Positions 1 to 8,172 of a DNA stretch of 36,653 nt are shown here, one piece after another; position 1 is the stretch's first letter, and every line of letters starts with the position of its first letter. The notes beneath the pieces are model-generated. The model worked only from the letters and a program-made list of their open reading frames with translations. It did not search any database and was not told the DNA's origin. Position numbers and translations under genes: made by a program. Source of the DNA: Crocinitomicaceae bacterium (GTDB lineage: Bacteria > Bacteroidota > Bacteroidia > Flavobacteriales_D > Parvicellaceae); contig PAZE01000016.1 of the NCBI GenBank assembly GCA_002716065.1, positions 7,411-44,063 on the forward strand, in the 5' to 3' direction.

Positions 1-2
1 TA

Positions 3-806
3 AAAAACATTATAGAAAATGCTTGGGAAAATCAATCGTTACTTAATGAATCAGCTGTTGTAACCTCAATTGAACGGGTTATTGAATTATTAGATAAAGG
101 ATCCCTAAGAATTGCAGAACCAACTAGTAATGGTTGGCAAGTTAATGAATGGATTAAAAAAGCTGTAGTTCTTTATTTTCCAATTCGAAAAATGGAAACC
201 CTAGAAGCCGGTCCCCTTGAGTTTCACGACAAAATGAAACTTAAAACCAATTACAAACAGCTAGGAATTCGGGTGGTTCCACATGCAGTATCTCGATATG
301 GAGCTTATATATCTTCTGGAGTAATTTTAATGCCTTCTTATGTAAATATTGGTGCCTACGTAGATGAGGGCACTATGGTTGATACCTGGGCTACCGTAGG
401 GTCATGTGCTCAAATCGGAAAGAATGTTCATCTTAGCGGTGGAGTTGGCATTGGAGGAGTTCTTGAGCCCTTGCAAGCCTCTCCAGTGATTATCGAAGAT
501 GATGCTTTTTTAGGTTCTAGATCAATTGTTGTTGAAGGCGTTAGAGTTTCCAAAGGAGCTGTACTTGGAGCTAATGTTGTTTTAACAAAATCAACAAAAA
601 TTATTGACGTAACTTCAGATGAACCAATTTACTATCAAGGTGTAATTCCAGAAAGAAAGGTTGTAATTCCTGGATCTTATACTAAAAAATTTAATGCTGG
701 AAATTTTAATGTTCCTTGTGCGCTAATTATTGGTGAAAGAAAAGCAAGCACAGATCTTAAAACCTCTTTAAACGATGCTCTTAGAGAGTATAATGTAGCT
801 GTATAA
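3..806 (+). CDS. dapD: 2,3,4,5-tetrahydropyridine-2,6-dicarboxylate N-succinyltransferase (5' partial)
   Basis: DapD transfers succinyl from succinyl-CoA to tetrahydrodipicolinate in the lysine and meso-diaminopimelate pathway, in the cytoplasm. The reading frame is open from base 3 with no stop, so the gene enters from the left edge. The 267 visible residues carry the family signature: an N-terminal helical part (LDKGSLRIAEP, then GWQVNEWIKKAVVLYF), followed by left-handed beta-helix hexapeptide repeats (VNIGAYVDEGTMVDTWATVG onward). Family members are about 270 residues long, so only a handful of N-terminal residues are missing. The ATG at 192 is an internal methionine, since conserved DapD sequence precedes it. 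The next gene starts one base after the stop, so it is probably the first visible gene of the 3-4459 run. The identification is firm. Confidence 0.95.
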   Translation, partial: KNIIENAWENQSLLNESAVVTSIERVIELLDKGSLRIAEPTSNGWQVNEWIKKAVVLYFPIRKMETLEAGPLEFHDKMKLKTNYKQLGIRVVPHAVSRYGAYISSGVILMPSYVNIGAYVDEGTMVDTWATVGSCAQIGKNVHLSGGVGIGGVLEPLQASPVIIEDDAFLGSRSIVVEGVRVSKGAVLGANVVLTKSTKIIDVTSDEPIYYQGVIPERKVVIPGSYTKKFNAGNFNVPCALIIGERKASTDLKTSLNDALREYNVAV

Positions 807-807
807 A

Positions 808-1941
808 ATGAGTCTTAATATTGGATATGACGCAAAAAGAGCTTATCAGAACTATACTGGTTTAGGTAATTACAGCAGAGATTTACTTAAAAATTTATTT
901 CTTAACTATCCCGAAAACAACTACCTGTTATATACCCCCAAATCTACGCGGAATCCAAGACTTTCATTTCTTTCTGAATTTAACAATGTAACAACTAAAT
1001 TTCCAGATTCTCCCGTTCATAAAACTTTTAAAGGATATTGGAGATCAATTAACTTAGAAAAATCCCTAGTAAAAGATAAGGTTGATATTTTTCATGGTCT
1101 TAGCAATGAAATTCCAAGGAGAACAAAAAAAGATTTAAAATATATTGTTACCATTCATGATTTAATCTTTAAAAGATTTCCAAGAAATTATCGATCAATT
1201 GATAGAAGAATACATAATGTAAAATTCAAGTACGCAACTAAAAATGCTGATTTAACTATTGCAATTAGCCAGCAAACCAAAAATGATATTGTTGACTTTT
1301 ACAAAGTCAACCCTGACAATATCAAAGTTCTGTATCAATCTTGTCATGACAATTTTAGACGTGATTATCCAAAAGAAGTCATTAATCATATCAAAGAGAA
1401 ATTCCAATTACCTGATAATTTCATATTAAATGTTGGAACTATTGAAACAAGAAAAAATTTAAATGCTCTAATTCAGGCAATTCCAATGATGAAAAATGAT
1501 TTACCAATTGTTGTTGTTGGCAGAAAAACAAGGTATTTTAATTTTTTAAAAGTTCAGATGAATAAGTTGAAAATTGATTCCTCTAGACTTATTTTTCTGA
1601 AGAATGTTTCCATTGAAGAATTACCTTCAATATATAAATTGGCTGATTTATTTATCTACCCTTCTTTATTTGAAGGATTTGGTATTCCAATTATTGAATC
1701 CTTAGTTTCTGGGACCCCTGTAATAACAACAAAAGATGGGTGTTTTAGTGAAGCTGGTGGACCTAATTCTATTTACATAGACCCTTTAAATTATGAAGAA
1801 ATAGCTAATGCTATAGATTCCTTACTTAGTAATACAAAACAACAACAACTAATGATTGATACAGGTAAAGAATTTGTTAAAAAATTTGATCCTAAAATTT
1901 TAAGTACTGAATTAATGGGCATCTACCATAGTCTTCTTTAA
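808..1941 (+). CDS. Family 4 (GT-B) glycosyltransferase
   Basis: This is a cytoplasmic or membrane-associated glycosyltransferase that uses a nucleotide sugar to extend a surface glycan; donor and acceptor cannot be read from the sequence. Its 377 residues fit the two-domain GT-B fold. The N-terminal acceptor domain contains the glycine-rich YTGLGNYSRDLL segment near residues 16-27. The C-terminal donor domain contains FILNVGTIETRKN (about 207-219) and the E-x7-E type motif EGFGIPIIESLVSGTPVITT (about 289-308). There is no signal peptide or membrane segment. It starts one base after dapD stops and lies four bases before the Sua5/YrdC gene, so it is very likely cotranscribed with them. Nothing nearby points to a particular polysaccharide pathway, as the neighbours are housekeeping genes. 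Confidence 0.88.
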   Translation: MSLNIGYDAKRAYQNYTGLGNYSRDLLKNLFLNYPENNYLLYTPKSTRNPRLSFLSEFNNVTTKFPDSPVHKTFKGYWRSINLEKSLVKDKVDIFHGLSNEIPRRTKKDLKYIVTIHDLIFKRFPRNYRSIDRRIHNVKFKYATKNADLTIAISQQTKNDIVDFYKVNPDNIKVLYQSCHDNFRRDYPKEVINHIKEKFQLPDNFILNVGTIETRKNLNALIQAIPMMKNDLPIVVVGRKTRYFNFLKVQMNKLKIDSSRLIFLKNVSIEELPSIYKLADLFIYPSLFEGFGIPIIESLVSGTPVITTKDGCFSEAGGPNSIYIDPLNYEEIANAIDSLLSNTKQQQLMIDTGKEFVKKFDPKILSTELMGIYHSLL

Positions 1942-1945
1942 TAGA

Positions 1946-2503
1946 ATGGATAATGTTTCGAAAGCTATAGAAGTTTTAAATGCTGGAGGTGTAATTCTTT
2001 ATACAACAGAAACTGTATGTGGTTTAGGCTGCCTAACTTCTTCCCAAGAGGCTATAGAAAAGATATATAAAATTAAACAACGAGATTTTAATCAAAAATT
2101 AATTTTATTAATTGGAGACGATAGAAAATTAAATAATTATGTTAAAGAAGTTCCCGAAATGGCATGGGATCTAATTGACTATGCTGAAAAACAGCCCACT
2201 ATTATTTATCCAAATGCGATTAATTTACCCAAAATTTTAGTTAGTGAGGATGGATCTGTTGCTATTCGTGTAGTAACAAATGGACCTTTACATAGTTTTC
2301 TGAAAAAACTTAAAGTTCCTTTAACATCAACATCTGCTAATATTTCTGGCTCCATATCTCCATCTATTATTAAAGAAGTTTCCAAAGAAATTTTGTCAAA
2401 AGTTGACTTCATATTAGATTTGCCACAAATTAACAGCTCAAGGCGTCCATCATCTATCATAAAACTCCAAACCAACGGTGAAGTTAAAATCATTAGAAAA
2501 TAA
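1946..2503 (+). CDS. Sua5/YrdC/YciO family protein, probable threonylcarbamoyl-AMP synthase
   Basis: YrdC-domain proteins (TsaC/Sua5) make threonylcarbamoyl-AMP from threonine, bicarbonate and ATP, the first step of t6A37 tRNA modification. The 185 residues are a single YrdC domain without the extra Sua5 C-terminal domain. Visible motifs are GGVILYTTETVCGLGC at 14-29, matching the family P-T-D-T-x-Y-G-L-G with conservative changes, the basic K-x-K-x-R segment at about 42-46, and STSANISGS near 128-136. It lies in the dapD run, and its 3' end overlaps the next gene by 26 bases. A second, more YciO-like paralogue is at 18546-19160. I favour this copy as the true tsaC because it keeps the GLG and SANxSG segments and sits beside another tRNA-maturation gene, but that is inference. 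Confidence 0.85.
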   Translation: MDNVSKAIEVLNAGGVILYTTETVCGLGCLTSSQEAIEKIYKIKQRDFNQKLILLIGDDRKLNNYVKEVPEMAWDLIDYAEKQPTIIYPNAINLPKILVSEDGSVAIRVVTNGPLHSFLKKLKVPLTSTSANISGSISPSIIKEVSKEILSKVDFILDLPQINSSRRPSSIIKLQTNGEVKIIRK

Positions 2504-3920
2504 CTTTAGTAATCATCCTTTAATTAATACAAAAACGATAGAATCAATTGCCAAATCAGCAAATGAAGTCAATCAGCCAGTATATTTAATTGGTGGATAC
2601 GTTAGAGATATTTTTTTAAATCGAAAATCTCAGGATTTAGATTTTGTTACTATTGGATCTGCAAAAGAACTTGCAACTACTATAGCCAAAAAATTAAATA
2701 TTAAAGAGGTAGCCCATTTTAAAAACTTTGGAACTGCTATGATTAAATATGGTGGTCAAGAATTGCAATTTGTTGCGGCAAGAAAAGAAAGTTATAGACA
2801 TGACTCAAGAAACCCAGTTGTTGAAAATGGATCGTTAGAAGATGATCAAAACAGAAGAGATTTCACCATAAATGCCCTTGCAATTAGTCTAAATAAAGAA
2901 AGTTATGGACAACTTTCGGACCCATTCAATGGGCTTAAGGATTTAAAAGATGAAATTCTAAAAACACCTTTAAATCCAGATGTTACCTTTTGTGATGACC
3001 CTTTAAGAATGTTGAGAGCAATTCGATTTGCAGCACAATTAAATTTCACAATTGATGAAAGAACATTTCAGTCTATTTCTAAAAATAATCAACGAATTGA
3101 AATTGTTTCTAAGGAAAGAGTTACTGAAGAATTGCAAAAAATAATTGGAAGTATAAATCCAAGTTATGGTTTTAAACTTTTAGATAAATCGGGTCTTTTA
3201 AATCTTATATTCCCAGAATTCTCTTTACTAAAAGGAGTTGAAGTTATTAATGGAATGGCCCATAAAGATAATTTTTACCATACCCTTAATGTACTAGACA
3301 ATCTTCTTCCCTATTCAGAAAACAATATTTGGTTACGCTGGGGTGCATTATTACATGATATAGCCAAACCAGCTACTAAACGATTTAACGTTAAAACTGG
3401 TTGGACTTTTCATGGCCATGAGGATAAAGGAGCGAGAATGGTACCTAAAATATTCAAAAAACTTAAGCTTCCTTTAGATCATAAAATGAAATATGTACAA
3501 AAACTTGTTCAACTTCATTTGCGACCTATAGCTCTAACTAAAAAAGAAATTACCGACTCTGCAATTAGAAGATTACTTTTTGATGCGGGAGAGGATTTGG
3601 AGGACTTAATGATTTTGTGTAGAGCCGACATCACTTCAAAAAATAAAGAAAAAGTGAAAAGATATCTTAGTAGATTTGATATTGTTGAAGAAAAACTTAA
3701 AGATTTAGAAGAAAGAGACAAAATTAGAAATTGGCAACCCCCCATAACAGGCAAACAAATTATGGAAATCTTTAATCTTAAACCTTCTAAAGAAGTTGGC
3801 ATATTAAAAGATGCCGTAAGAGAAGCTATTTTAGATGGAGATATTGAGAATGATTATCAATCAGCAATCAATTTTATTATAAAAAAAGGTAAGGAAATAG
3901 GACTTAATACCAGTACATGA
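2478..3920 (+). CDS. CCA-adding type tRNA nucleotidyltransferase with HD domain
   Basis: Polymerase-beta family nucleotidyltransferase, expected to add or repair the 3' CCA of tRNAs. Its 480 residues contain the head motif LIGGYVRDIFL (about 37-47), the metal-binding D-x-D in QDLDFVT (about 52-58), RRDFTINALA (about 126-135), the neck motif CDDPLRMLRAIRFAAQL (about 173-189), then an HD domain with HKDNFYHTLNVLDN and LLHDIAKPATK. The start is a GTG that lies 26 bases inside the upstream Sua5/YrdC gene; I see no ATG between it and the GGYVRD motif, so it is the best available start. Its stop overlaps the next ATG as ATGA. The neighbouring YrdC gene also acts on tRNA. Poly(A) polymerase belongs to the same family, but the GGxVRD and HD layout is the usual CCA enzyme of this phylum. 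Confidence 0.9.
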   Translation: MKLKSLENNFSNHPLINTKTIESIAKSANEVNQPVYLIGGYVRDIFLNRKSQDLDFVTIGSAKELATTIAKKLNIKEVAHFKNFGTAMIKYGGQELQFVAARKESYRHDSRNPVVENGSLEDDQNRRDFTINALAISLNKESYGQLSDPFNGLKDLKDEILKTPLNPDVTFCDDPLRMLRAIRFAAQLNFTIDERTFQSISKNNQRIEIVSKERVTEELQKIIGSINPSYGFKLLDKSGLLNLIFPEFSLLKGVEVINGMAHKDNFYHTLNVLDNLLPYSENNIWLRWGALLHDIAKPATKRFNVKTGWTFHGHEDKGARMVPKIFKKLKLPLDHKMKYVQKLVQLHLRPIALTKKEITDSAIRRLLFDAGEDLEDLMILCRADITSKNKEKVKRYLSRFDIVEEKLKDLEERDKIRNWQPPITGKQIMEIFNLKPSKEVGILKDAVREAILDGDIENDYQSAINFIIKKGKEIGLNTST

Positions 3921-4459
3921 AAGCGTATAAATTTAGAGTTGTCATAGATATAGAAGAAGATGTATTTAGAGATATTGTGATTCTTGAAAATCAAAATTTT
4001 GAACAATTACATCATTCAATAATTCATGCATTTGGATTTGAAGGAGATCAAATGGCCTCCTTTTACATGAGCGATGAGCAATGGGAAAAAGGCGAAGAAA
4101 TCGGTCTTATGGACATGTCATTTGGAGAAGAAAGTGGTCCTTTGAGCATGAAAGAAGTTCAAATTGGAAGTAAAATTGAAAACCAACATCAGAAAATATT
4201 ATATGTCTATGATTTTTTAAGAATGTGGATTTTTTATTTAGAACTTATAGATGTATTTGAAGAAAATAGTGATGATGCTTATCCTCATGTTTCCCTGAAT
4301 TTTGGCGAATCACCAGAAGAATCTTCAAAAGATATTCCAGATCTCCTTGATGGAATGACCACATCATCATCCATTGAAGATGAATTAAATGATGTTTTTG
4401 ATGAATTTAGTGATGATGAATTTGGAGATTTTGAAAATATAGATGATTACGATCTTTAA
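3917..4459 (+). CDS. Plasmid pRiA4b ORF-3-like protein
   Basis: This is a 180-residue soluble protein of the pRiA4b ORF-3-like family, whose biochemical role is unknown. The family pattern is visible: an N-terminal beta-strand MKAYKFRVVIDIEEDVFRDI, a helix that pairs with it (FEQLHHSIIHAFGF), the segment SFYMSDEQW, and a conserved LYVYDFLRMWIFYLEL stretch near residues 95-110. The last 40 or so residues are strongly acidic (many D and E), ending IDDYDL. Its ATG overlaps the stop of the CCA-adding enzyme gene (ATGA), which suggests translational coupling. The stop is directly adjacent to the convergent stop of the membrane-protein gene on the other strand. Despite the family name, nothing around it suggests a plasmid or transposon. 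Confidence 0.82.
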   Translation: MKAYKFRVVIDIEEDVFRDIVILENQNFEQLHHSIIHAFGFEGDQMASFYMSDEQWEKGEEIGLMDMSFGEESGPLSMKEVQIGSKIENQHQKILYVYDFLRMWIFYLELIDVFEENSDDAYPHVSLNFGESPEESSKDIPDLLDGMTTSSSIEDELNDVFDEFSDDEFGDFENIDDYDL

Positions 4460-6547
4460 TTAATAGGATCCCAATAATTTTCTTAGCAACCACTCACCAG
4501 AGAGTAATACTATAAAAAGTACAAATAATAGCTTTCTTTTAATTATATCTTCAAATTTAATATCGTAGTTTATTAAATCGGCTACTTGTTGATTTTTCAA
4601 TAGATCATCTGCTAACTTACCAGTTGAATATGGTGAATATAAATTTCCATTGTATTTGCTTGAAAGCAAATTGAGAAAATGAATATCAGCTTTTGTTTTT
4701 AAGTACTCTAGTTTCATCTGTTTAACAACAAAATCTCCTTTTTTTAAATAAGATTTATCTCCCATTTGTGTAGATACTTTATAGCTATAATTTCCAGGAA
4801 AAAGTTGATTAATATTTAAAAAGTAACCGTTTGAGCTAGAATTAAATAATTTTTCTAAAACCTTAGATGTGTCGTTAAACAATTCCAATTTAACATCAAC
4901 ATTATCAACTAGTTCATAATTTTCATTGTATAATTTCGAAAAAAATTGAACCGGTTCATTTTCAATAAACTCTTGACTTACGTCAATGGTAAATTTTTCT
5001 TTTTTTTCAGTTGAAAGTAAATACTGAATAATTTTAGATAAAAATGAATCAAAAATATCCGATTTTTCACTTTTCATTAGCTCGTTCATTCGCCATCTCC
5101 AAATACCCTCACCTAAAAGTGTACCTATTTTATAATTTTCTAACTGACTAAAATGCAAGAGTGGATAGGTTGTTTCAACACCATTAATTTTTTGAAATAA
5201 AACTGTTGATCCTTGAAAAGTAGTTTTGTAATTTGATGAAAATGGCACATCTAAAGGTGGATAATTTTCCAATTGCTTAATCATTTGTTGAGGAACAATA
5301 AAATTGTTAAAATTTTCATCAACTAATGCTGTAACAGCATACGAGCCTTTTAGGTCATTCATTTGTATTCCCAAATTTAAATCTCCATAGTTAACAGCCA
5401 TGGTGGAGCCTGTTATATTAAGAACAGGAATATTTGCCTTTCGAATAGTTTTGAAATAATTACTTATCGAAGTTGTAATTTGACTTGTTAATCGATGAGT
5501 AATTACCAAATCGTAATTGGAAAAATCACCATCAAAATCTGATAAAAGACGTACGTTTATAGAACGTCCTATTTTATTAGATAAGGCACTTTTCAAAGCT
5601 GAAACATCCGGATGTGGTGATTTAGCAAGAAGTAGAACTTGTTGAGTTTCATCCACAACATTTACATAAAAAATAGATGAATTGTTCTGATATGTAATCT
5701 CTCCTTTTTTTCGTTGAATATCAACCCGATACTTAGAAAGTCCAATTTTACTAGCTTCTAAAACAATAGGGATTTTGAAAGATTCAATTTCTAATTTAGG
5801 TTGAATGTTTTGTTGGTGAATAACTTCTGAATTTAATGAAATAGACAACATAAATTCATTGTTCTGAAAGTTATTGGATAATAGAGAAATTTCAACTGGA
5901 AATGAATTACCCAATACCACGTCTTTGTTGTGTCTAATTTTTTGAATTGATAGATCTTTTCTTACCGTAGAATCTCCTAATGATATGGAATGAATAGAAA
6001 CATTATCTAATCCATATTCTTTATAAAGAGGATGGTATCCACTATTAAACAACCCATCAGAGGATATTATAATAGAAGCTAAATTCCTTCCATAATATCT
6101 ATTTTTTATCTCTGTTAATAATTGATCTAAATTGGTTTTTTTATCTGTATATGAAATAAGTTTGTCTGAATTAACTGATGATCCAAATTTCAAAAAATCA
6201 ACTTCATATTTAGAAGCTATTTGATTGGATAAAACTTCAATAGAATCTTTATAAGCATTTATGTAAAAAGAGGAATCTTTAGAAAGCAAAATACTTTCGG
6301 AATCGTCTTGAGCAAAAACTACTATAGGTCTTTCCTTATATTCATCAACTGTTTTAAACATTGGCTCTAATAAAACAGCACATAAAGCAGAAACAATTAT
6401 AAAACGAAAGGCAAAGAGTAAATAAATAAATTTACTAGGAAGTTTAGATTTTTTTTTACTTCTAAAATAGAGCCCTAAACTATAAGCTAAGCCAATTACT
6501 AAACAAATACTTAAAAAGTAATAGGGATAGCTTAATTCTAATTCCAT
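4460..6547 (-). CDS. BatA-like membrane protein with VWA-type domain
   Basis: This is an inner-membrane protein of 695 residues with no assigned function. Two membrane segments lie near the N-terminus (about 8-27 and 40-62) and one at the C-terminus (about 670-690). A von Willebrand A-like domain follows the first pair. It carries a MIDAS-type D-x-S-x-S motif, DDSES, at 81-85, and IIISSDGLFNSG further on. Around 335-390 there is a class-I-glutamine-amidotransferase-like fold signature (YDLVITHRLTSQ, then IPVLNITGS), a module that often follows VWA domains in these Bacteroidota proteins. The gene starts six bases after fabG, so the two probably share a transcript. The same layout is seen in the protein at 14403-16442. 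The family resemblance is clear in architecture, but the role is unknown. Confidence 0.72.
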   Translation of the reverse strand: MELELSYPYYFLSICLVIGLAYSLGLYFRSKKKSKLPSKFIYLLFAFRFIIVSALCAVLLEPMFKTVDEYKERPIVVFAQDDSESILLSKDSSFYINAYKDSIEVLSNQIASKYEVDFLKFGSSVNSDKLISYTDKKTNLDQLLTEIKNRYYGRNLASIIISSDGLFNSGYHPLYKEYGLDNVSIHSISLGDSTVRKDLSIQKIRHNKDVVLGNSFPVEISLLSNNFQNNEFMLSISLNSEVIHQQNIQPKLEIESFKIPIVLEASKIGLSKYRVDIQRKKGEITYQNNSSIFYVNVVDETQQVLLLAKSPHPDVSALKSALSNKIGRSINVRLLSDFDGDFSNYDLVITHRLTSQITTSISNYFKTIRKANIPVLNITGSTMAVNYGDLNLGIQMNDLKGSYAVTALVDENFNNFIVPQQMIKQLENYPPLDVPFSSNYKTTFQGSTVLFQKINGVETTYPLLHFSQLENYKIGTLLGEGIWRWRMNELMKSEKSDIFDSFLSKIIQYLLSTEKKEKFTIDVSQEFIENEPVQFFSKLYNENYELVDNVDVKLELFNDTSKVLEKLFNSSSNGYFLNINQLFPGNYSYKVSTQMGDKSYLKKGDFVVKQMKLEYLKTKADIHFLNLLSSKYNGNLYSPYSTGKLADDLLKNQQVADLINYDIKFEDIIKRKLLFVLFIVLLSGEWLLRKLLGSY

Positions 6548-6553
6548 AATATA

Positions 6554-7300
6554 TTAGGAAAGCATTCCTCCACAAACACTTAAAACCTGACCAGTAACAT
6601 AGTTGCTCATATCTGATGAAAGGTATAAACAAGCATTAGCAATATCGTCTGTTGATCCAGGTCTTTTTAGTGGAATATTTTCTGCCCATTTACTTATGAC
6701 ATCTTCTCCAAGAGCAGCTGTCATCTCAGTTTCGATAAAACCTGGAGCAATAACGTTACATCTAATATTTCTAGAACCAATTTCTTTAGCAATAGATTTT
6801 GAAAAACCAATAATACCAGCCTTAGATGCAGAATAATTCGATTGACCTGCATTTCCCTGAACACCAACAATAGAGCTCATGTTAATAATAGATCCATTTC
6901 GCTGTTTTAAAAATGTCCTTAATGATGCTTTAGTCATATTAAATACTGACTTTAAATTTACTGCCATAATATCATCCCAATCTTGTTCACTCATTCGCAT
7001 AAGTAACCCATCTTTTGTAATTCCAGCATTATTAATTAAAACATCAATTTGACCAAACTCACTTACAATTGAATCAACAAGTTCTTGTGCTTGGTTAAAA
7101 TCTCCGGCATTTGATTGATATCCAATGGCCTTTACGTTAAATTCTTTAAGTTGATTTTCAACTTCTTTAGCTTTTTCAGCACTAGAAACATAAGTAAACG
7201 CAATATTTGCTCCTTGCTCAGCAAATTTCATAGCTATTCCTTTACCAATTCCTCTTGTAGCTCCGGTTATAACAGCGACTTTTCCTTCAAGTAATTTCAT
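6554..7300 (-). CDS. fabG: 3-oxoacyl-[acyl-carrier-protein] reductase
   Basis: FabG reduces 3-oxoacyl-ACP to 3-hydroxyacyl-ACP with NADPH in type II fatty-acid synthesis, in the cytoplasm. The 248 residues are a classical short-chain dehydrogenase of normal FabG length. The cofactor motif TGATRGIG is at 12-19, the NNAG motif at 90-93, the catalytic serine at 143, and YSASK gives Tyr156 and Lys160. The C-terminal GxVLSVxGGM ending is typical of FabG. The ATG at 7298-7300 gives the normal N-terminus MKLLEGKVAVITG. The downstream gene on the same strand is the VWA-type membrane protein, six bases away, with no other fatty-acid genes next to it. Other short-chain reductases are possible in principle, but length and motifs favour FabG. 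Confidence 0.93.
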   Translation of the reverse strand: MKLLEGKVAVITGATRGIGKGIAMKFAEQGANIAFTYVSSAEKAKEVENQLKEFNVKAIGYQSNAGDFNQAQELVDSIVSEFGQIDVLINNAGITKDGLLMRMSEQDWDDIMAVNLKSVFNMTKASLRTFLKQRNGSIINMSSIVGVQGNAGQSNYSASKAGIIGFSKSIAKEIGSRNIRCNVIAPGFIETEMTAALGEDVISKWAENIPLKRPGSTDDIANACLYLSSDMSNYVTGQVLSVCGGMLS

Positions 7301-7339
7301 AAAATTTAATTAAGTTTTAAGTTAATATGATTAATCCTA

Positions 7340-7347
7340 TACATTTG
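7340..7347 (+). promoter_or_regulatory. Bacteroidota -7 promoter element TACATTTG
   Basis: The motif TACATTTG matches the Bacteroidota TAnnTTTG -7 consensus exactly and lies 18 bases before the ATG at 7366. It is in the short gap between the divergent fabG and the outer-membrane protein gene. Its position argues against the upstream ATG at 7327, which would lie ahead of the transcript start. No clear -33 TTTG element is visible at the usual distance, so the call rests on the -7 match and its position. Confidence 0.6.
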
Positions 7348-7365
7348 CAGCTTTCAAATATAGTA

Positions 7366-8091
7366 ATGAGAAAACTAATCGCACTCTTAACAGGCATTTT
7401 TATTTTCACAAGTACTTTTTCTCAAACATGGTTTGATCTTGGTTTAAAAGGTGGAGCAGGAACAAGTATCTTAATTAATCAAAACATTTGGGATGATAGA
7501 GATTATAACCATAGAATATCTCCAGCACACTGCTTTGGAATAAAAGCAGGTATAAATCTATCTGAAAATCACGAAATTACATTTGATTTACTATACAACC
7601 AATTCAATCAATCTTTTTTATACAATCAATTCGATAGCCTAAATAACAGCTCTGCTTTACTTGGTTCAAAAATCACCTATAATTCAATGTCTTATTTATT
7701 GATGTACAGATTCAATAAAGAAGGAAGATACTCTGAAATTGGTTCTAGTATTGAAACTATTCTTAATTGCTCAACAGAAGATGACAATAATCTAGCTCCT
7801 TCAATTAATAAAAATGATTTAACTAGGAGCTTTCCTTGTTTAGTTGCTGGTTTTGGTGCGTATTTTATGGGTACTGATAATTTTGGAATAACTACTGGAC
7901 TTAGAATAAGTTATGGTTTTTCTGATATAATTTCTAATTCAGGTAAAAATTTATTGCTACCTAATTTTAAAAACTATACTACTTATACTCCATCACACCC
8001 ACTTAGTATACAATTTATTATAGAGGCAAATTTTGATTTCGCTTATGTTGCAAAAGCACAATGTAGTAGAAGAAAATTAATCTTATTTTAA
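7366..8091 (+). CDS. Secreted outer-membrane beta-barrel-like protein
   Basis: This is a 241-residue exported protein that I cannot assign to a named family with certainty. A signal peptide is evident (MRKLIALLTGIFIFTSTFSQ, cleavage probably after SFSQ), and the mature part reads like a small porin-type barrel: alternating hydrophobic strands, LGLKGGAGTSILIN at the start, a FGIKAGINLSENHEITF turn typical of outer-membrane barrels, and strand-like segments FGITTGLRISYGF and LSIQFIIEANFDFAYV near the end. I chose the ATG at 7366 rather than 7327 because the signal peptide starts there and a -7 promoter motif lies between the two. An 81-base gap with its own promoter follows, so it is probably a single-gene unit. 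Confidence 0.7.
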   Translation: MRKLIALLTGIFIFTSTFSQTWFDLGLKGGAGTSILINQNIWDDRDYNHRISPAHCFGIKAGINLSENHEITFDLLYNQFNQSFLYNQFDSLNNSSALLGSKITYNSMSYLLMYRFNKEGRYSEIGSSIETILNCSTEDDNNLAPSINKNDLTRSFPCLVAGFGAYFMGTDNFGITTGLRISYGFSDIISNSGKNLLLPNFKNYTTYTPSHPLSIQFIIEANFDFAYVAKAQCSRRKLILF

Positions 8092-8142
8092 TTCTTGTTA
8101 AATACTTCTTCAACTTATAAAGAATAAGTTCTTTAGAATCCT

Positions 8143-8150
8143 TATTTTTG
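8143..8150 (+). promoter_or_regulatory. Bacteroidota -7 promoter element TATTTTTG
   Basis: TATTTTTG fits TAnnTTTG and lies 22 bases before the ATG of the fused E1 gene at 8173. It sits in the 81-base gap after the barrel-like gene and would start the run from 8173 to 14383. A purine-rich stretch, AAAAGGA at 8163-8169, lies just before the start codon and could serve as a ribosome binding site. Confidence 0.55.
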
Positions 8151-8172
8151 GGCTGCTAAATCAAAAGGATTT

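Noticed and set aside
192..194. ATG at 192 as the start of dapD
   Set aside because: Conserved DapD sequence is encoded in frame upstream, so this methionine is internal.
3917..4459. Plasmid or mobile element because of the pRiA4b family name
   Set aside because: The gene is embedded by a 4-base overlap in a housekeeping run; no transposase, inverted repeat or integrase is present.
7327..7365. ATG at 7327 as start of the barrel-like gene
   Set aside because: It adds residues before a good signal peptide and lies ahead of the -7 motif at 7340-7347, so the ATG at 7366 is better.
8112..8134. AT-rich hairpin AACTTAT/ATAAGTT and an overlapping alternative AAAGAA/TTCTTT as terminator or attenuator
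   Set aside because: Stems are short and A/T only and there is no T tract; in such AT-rich sequence this is expected by chance.
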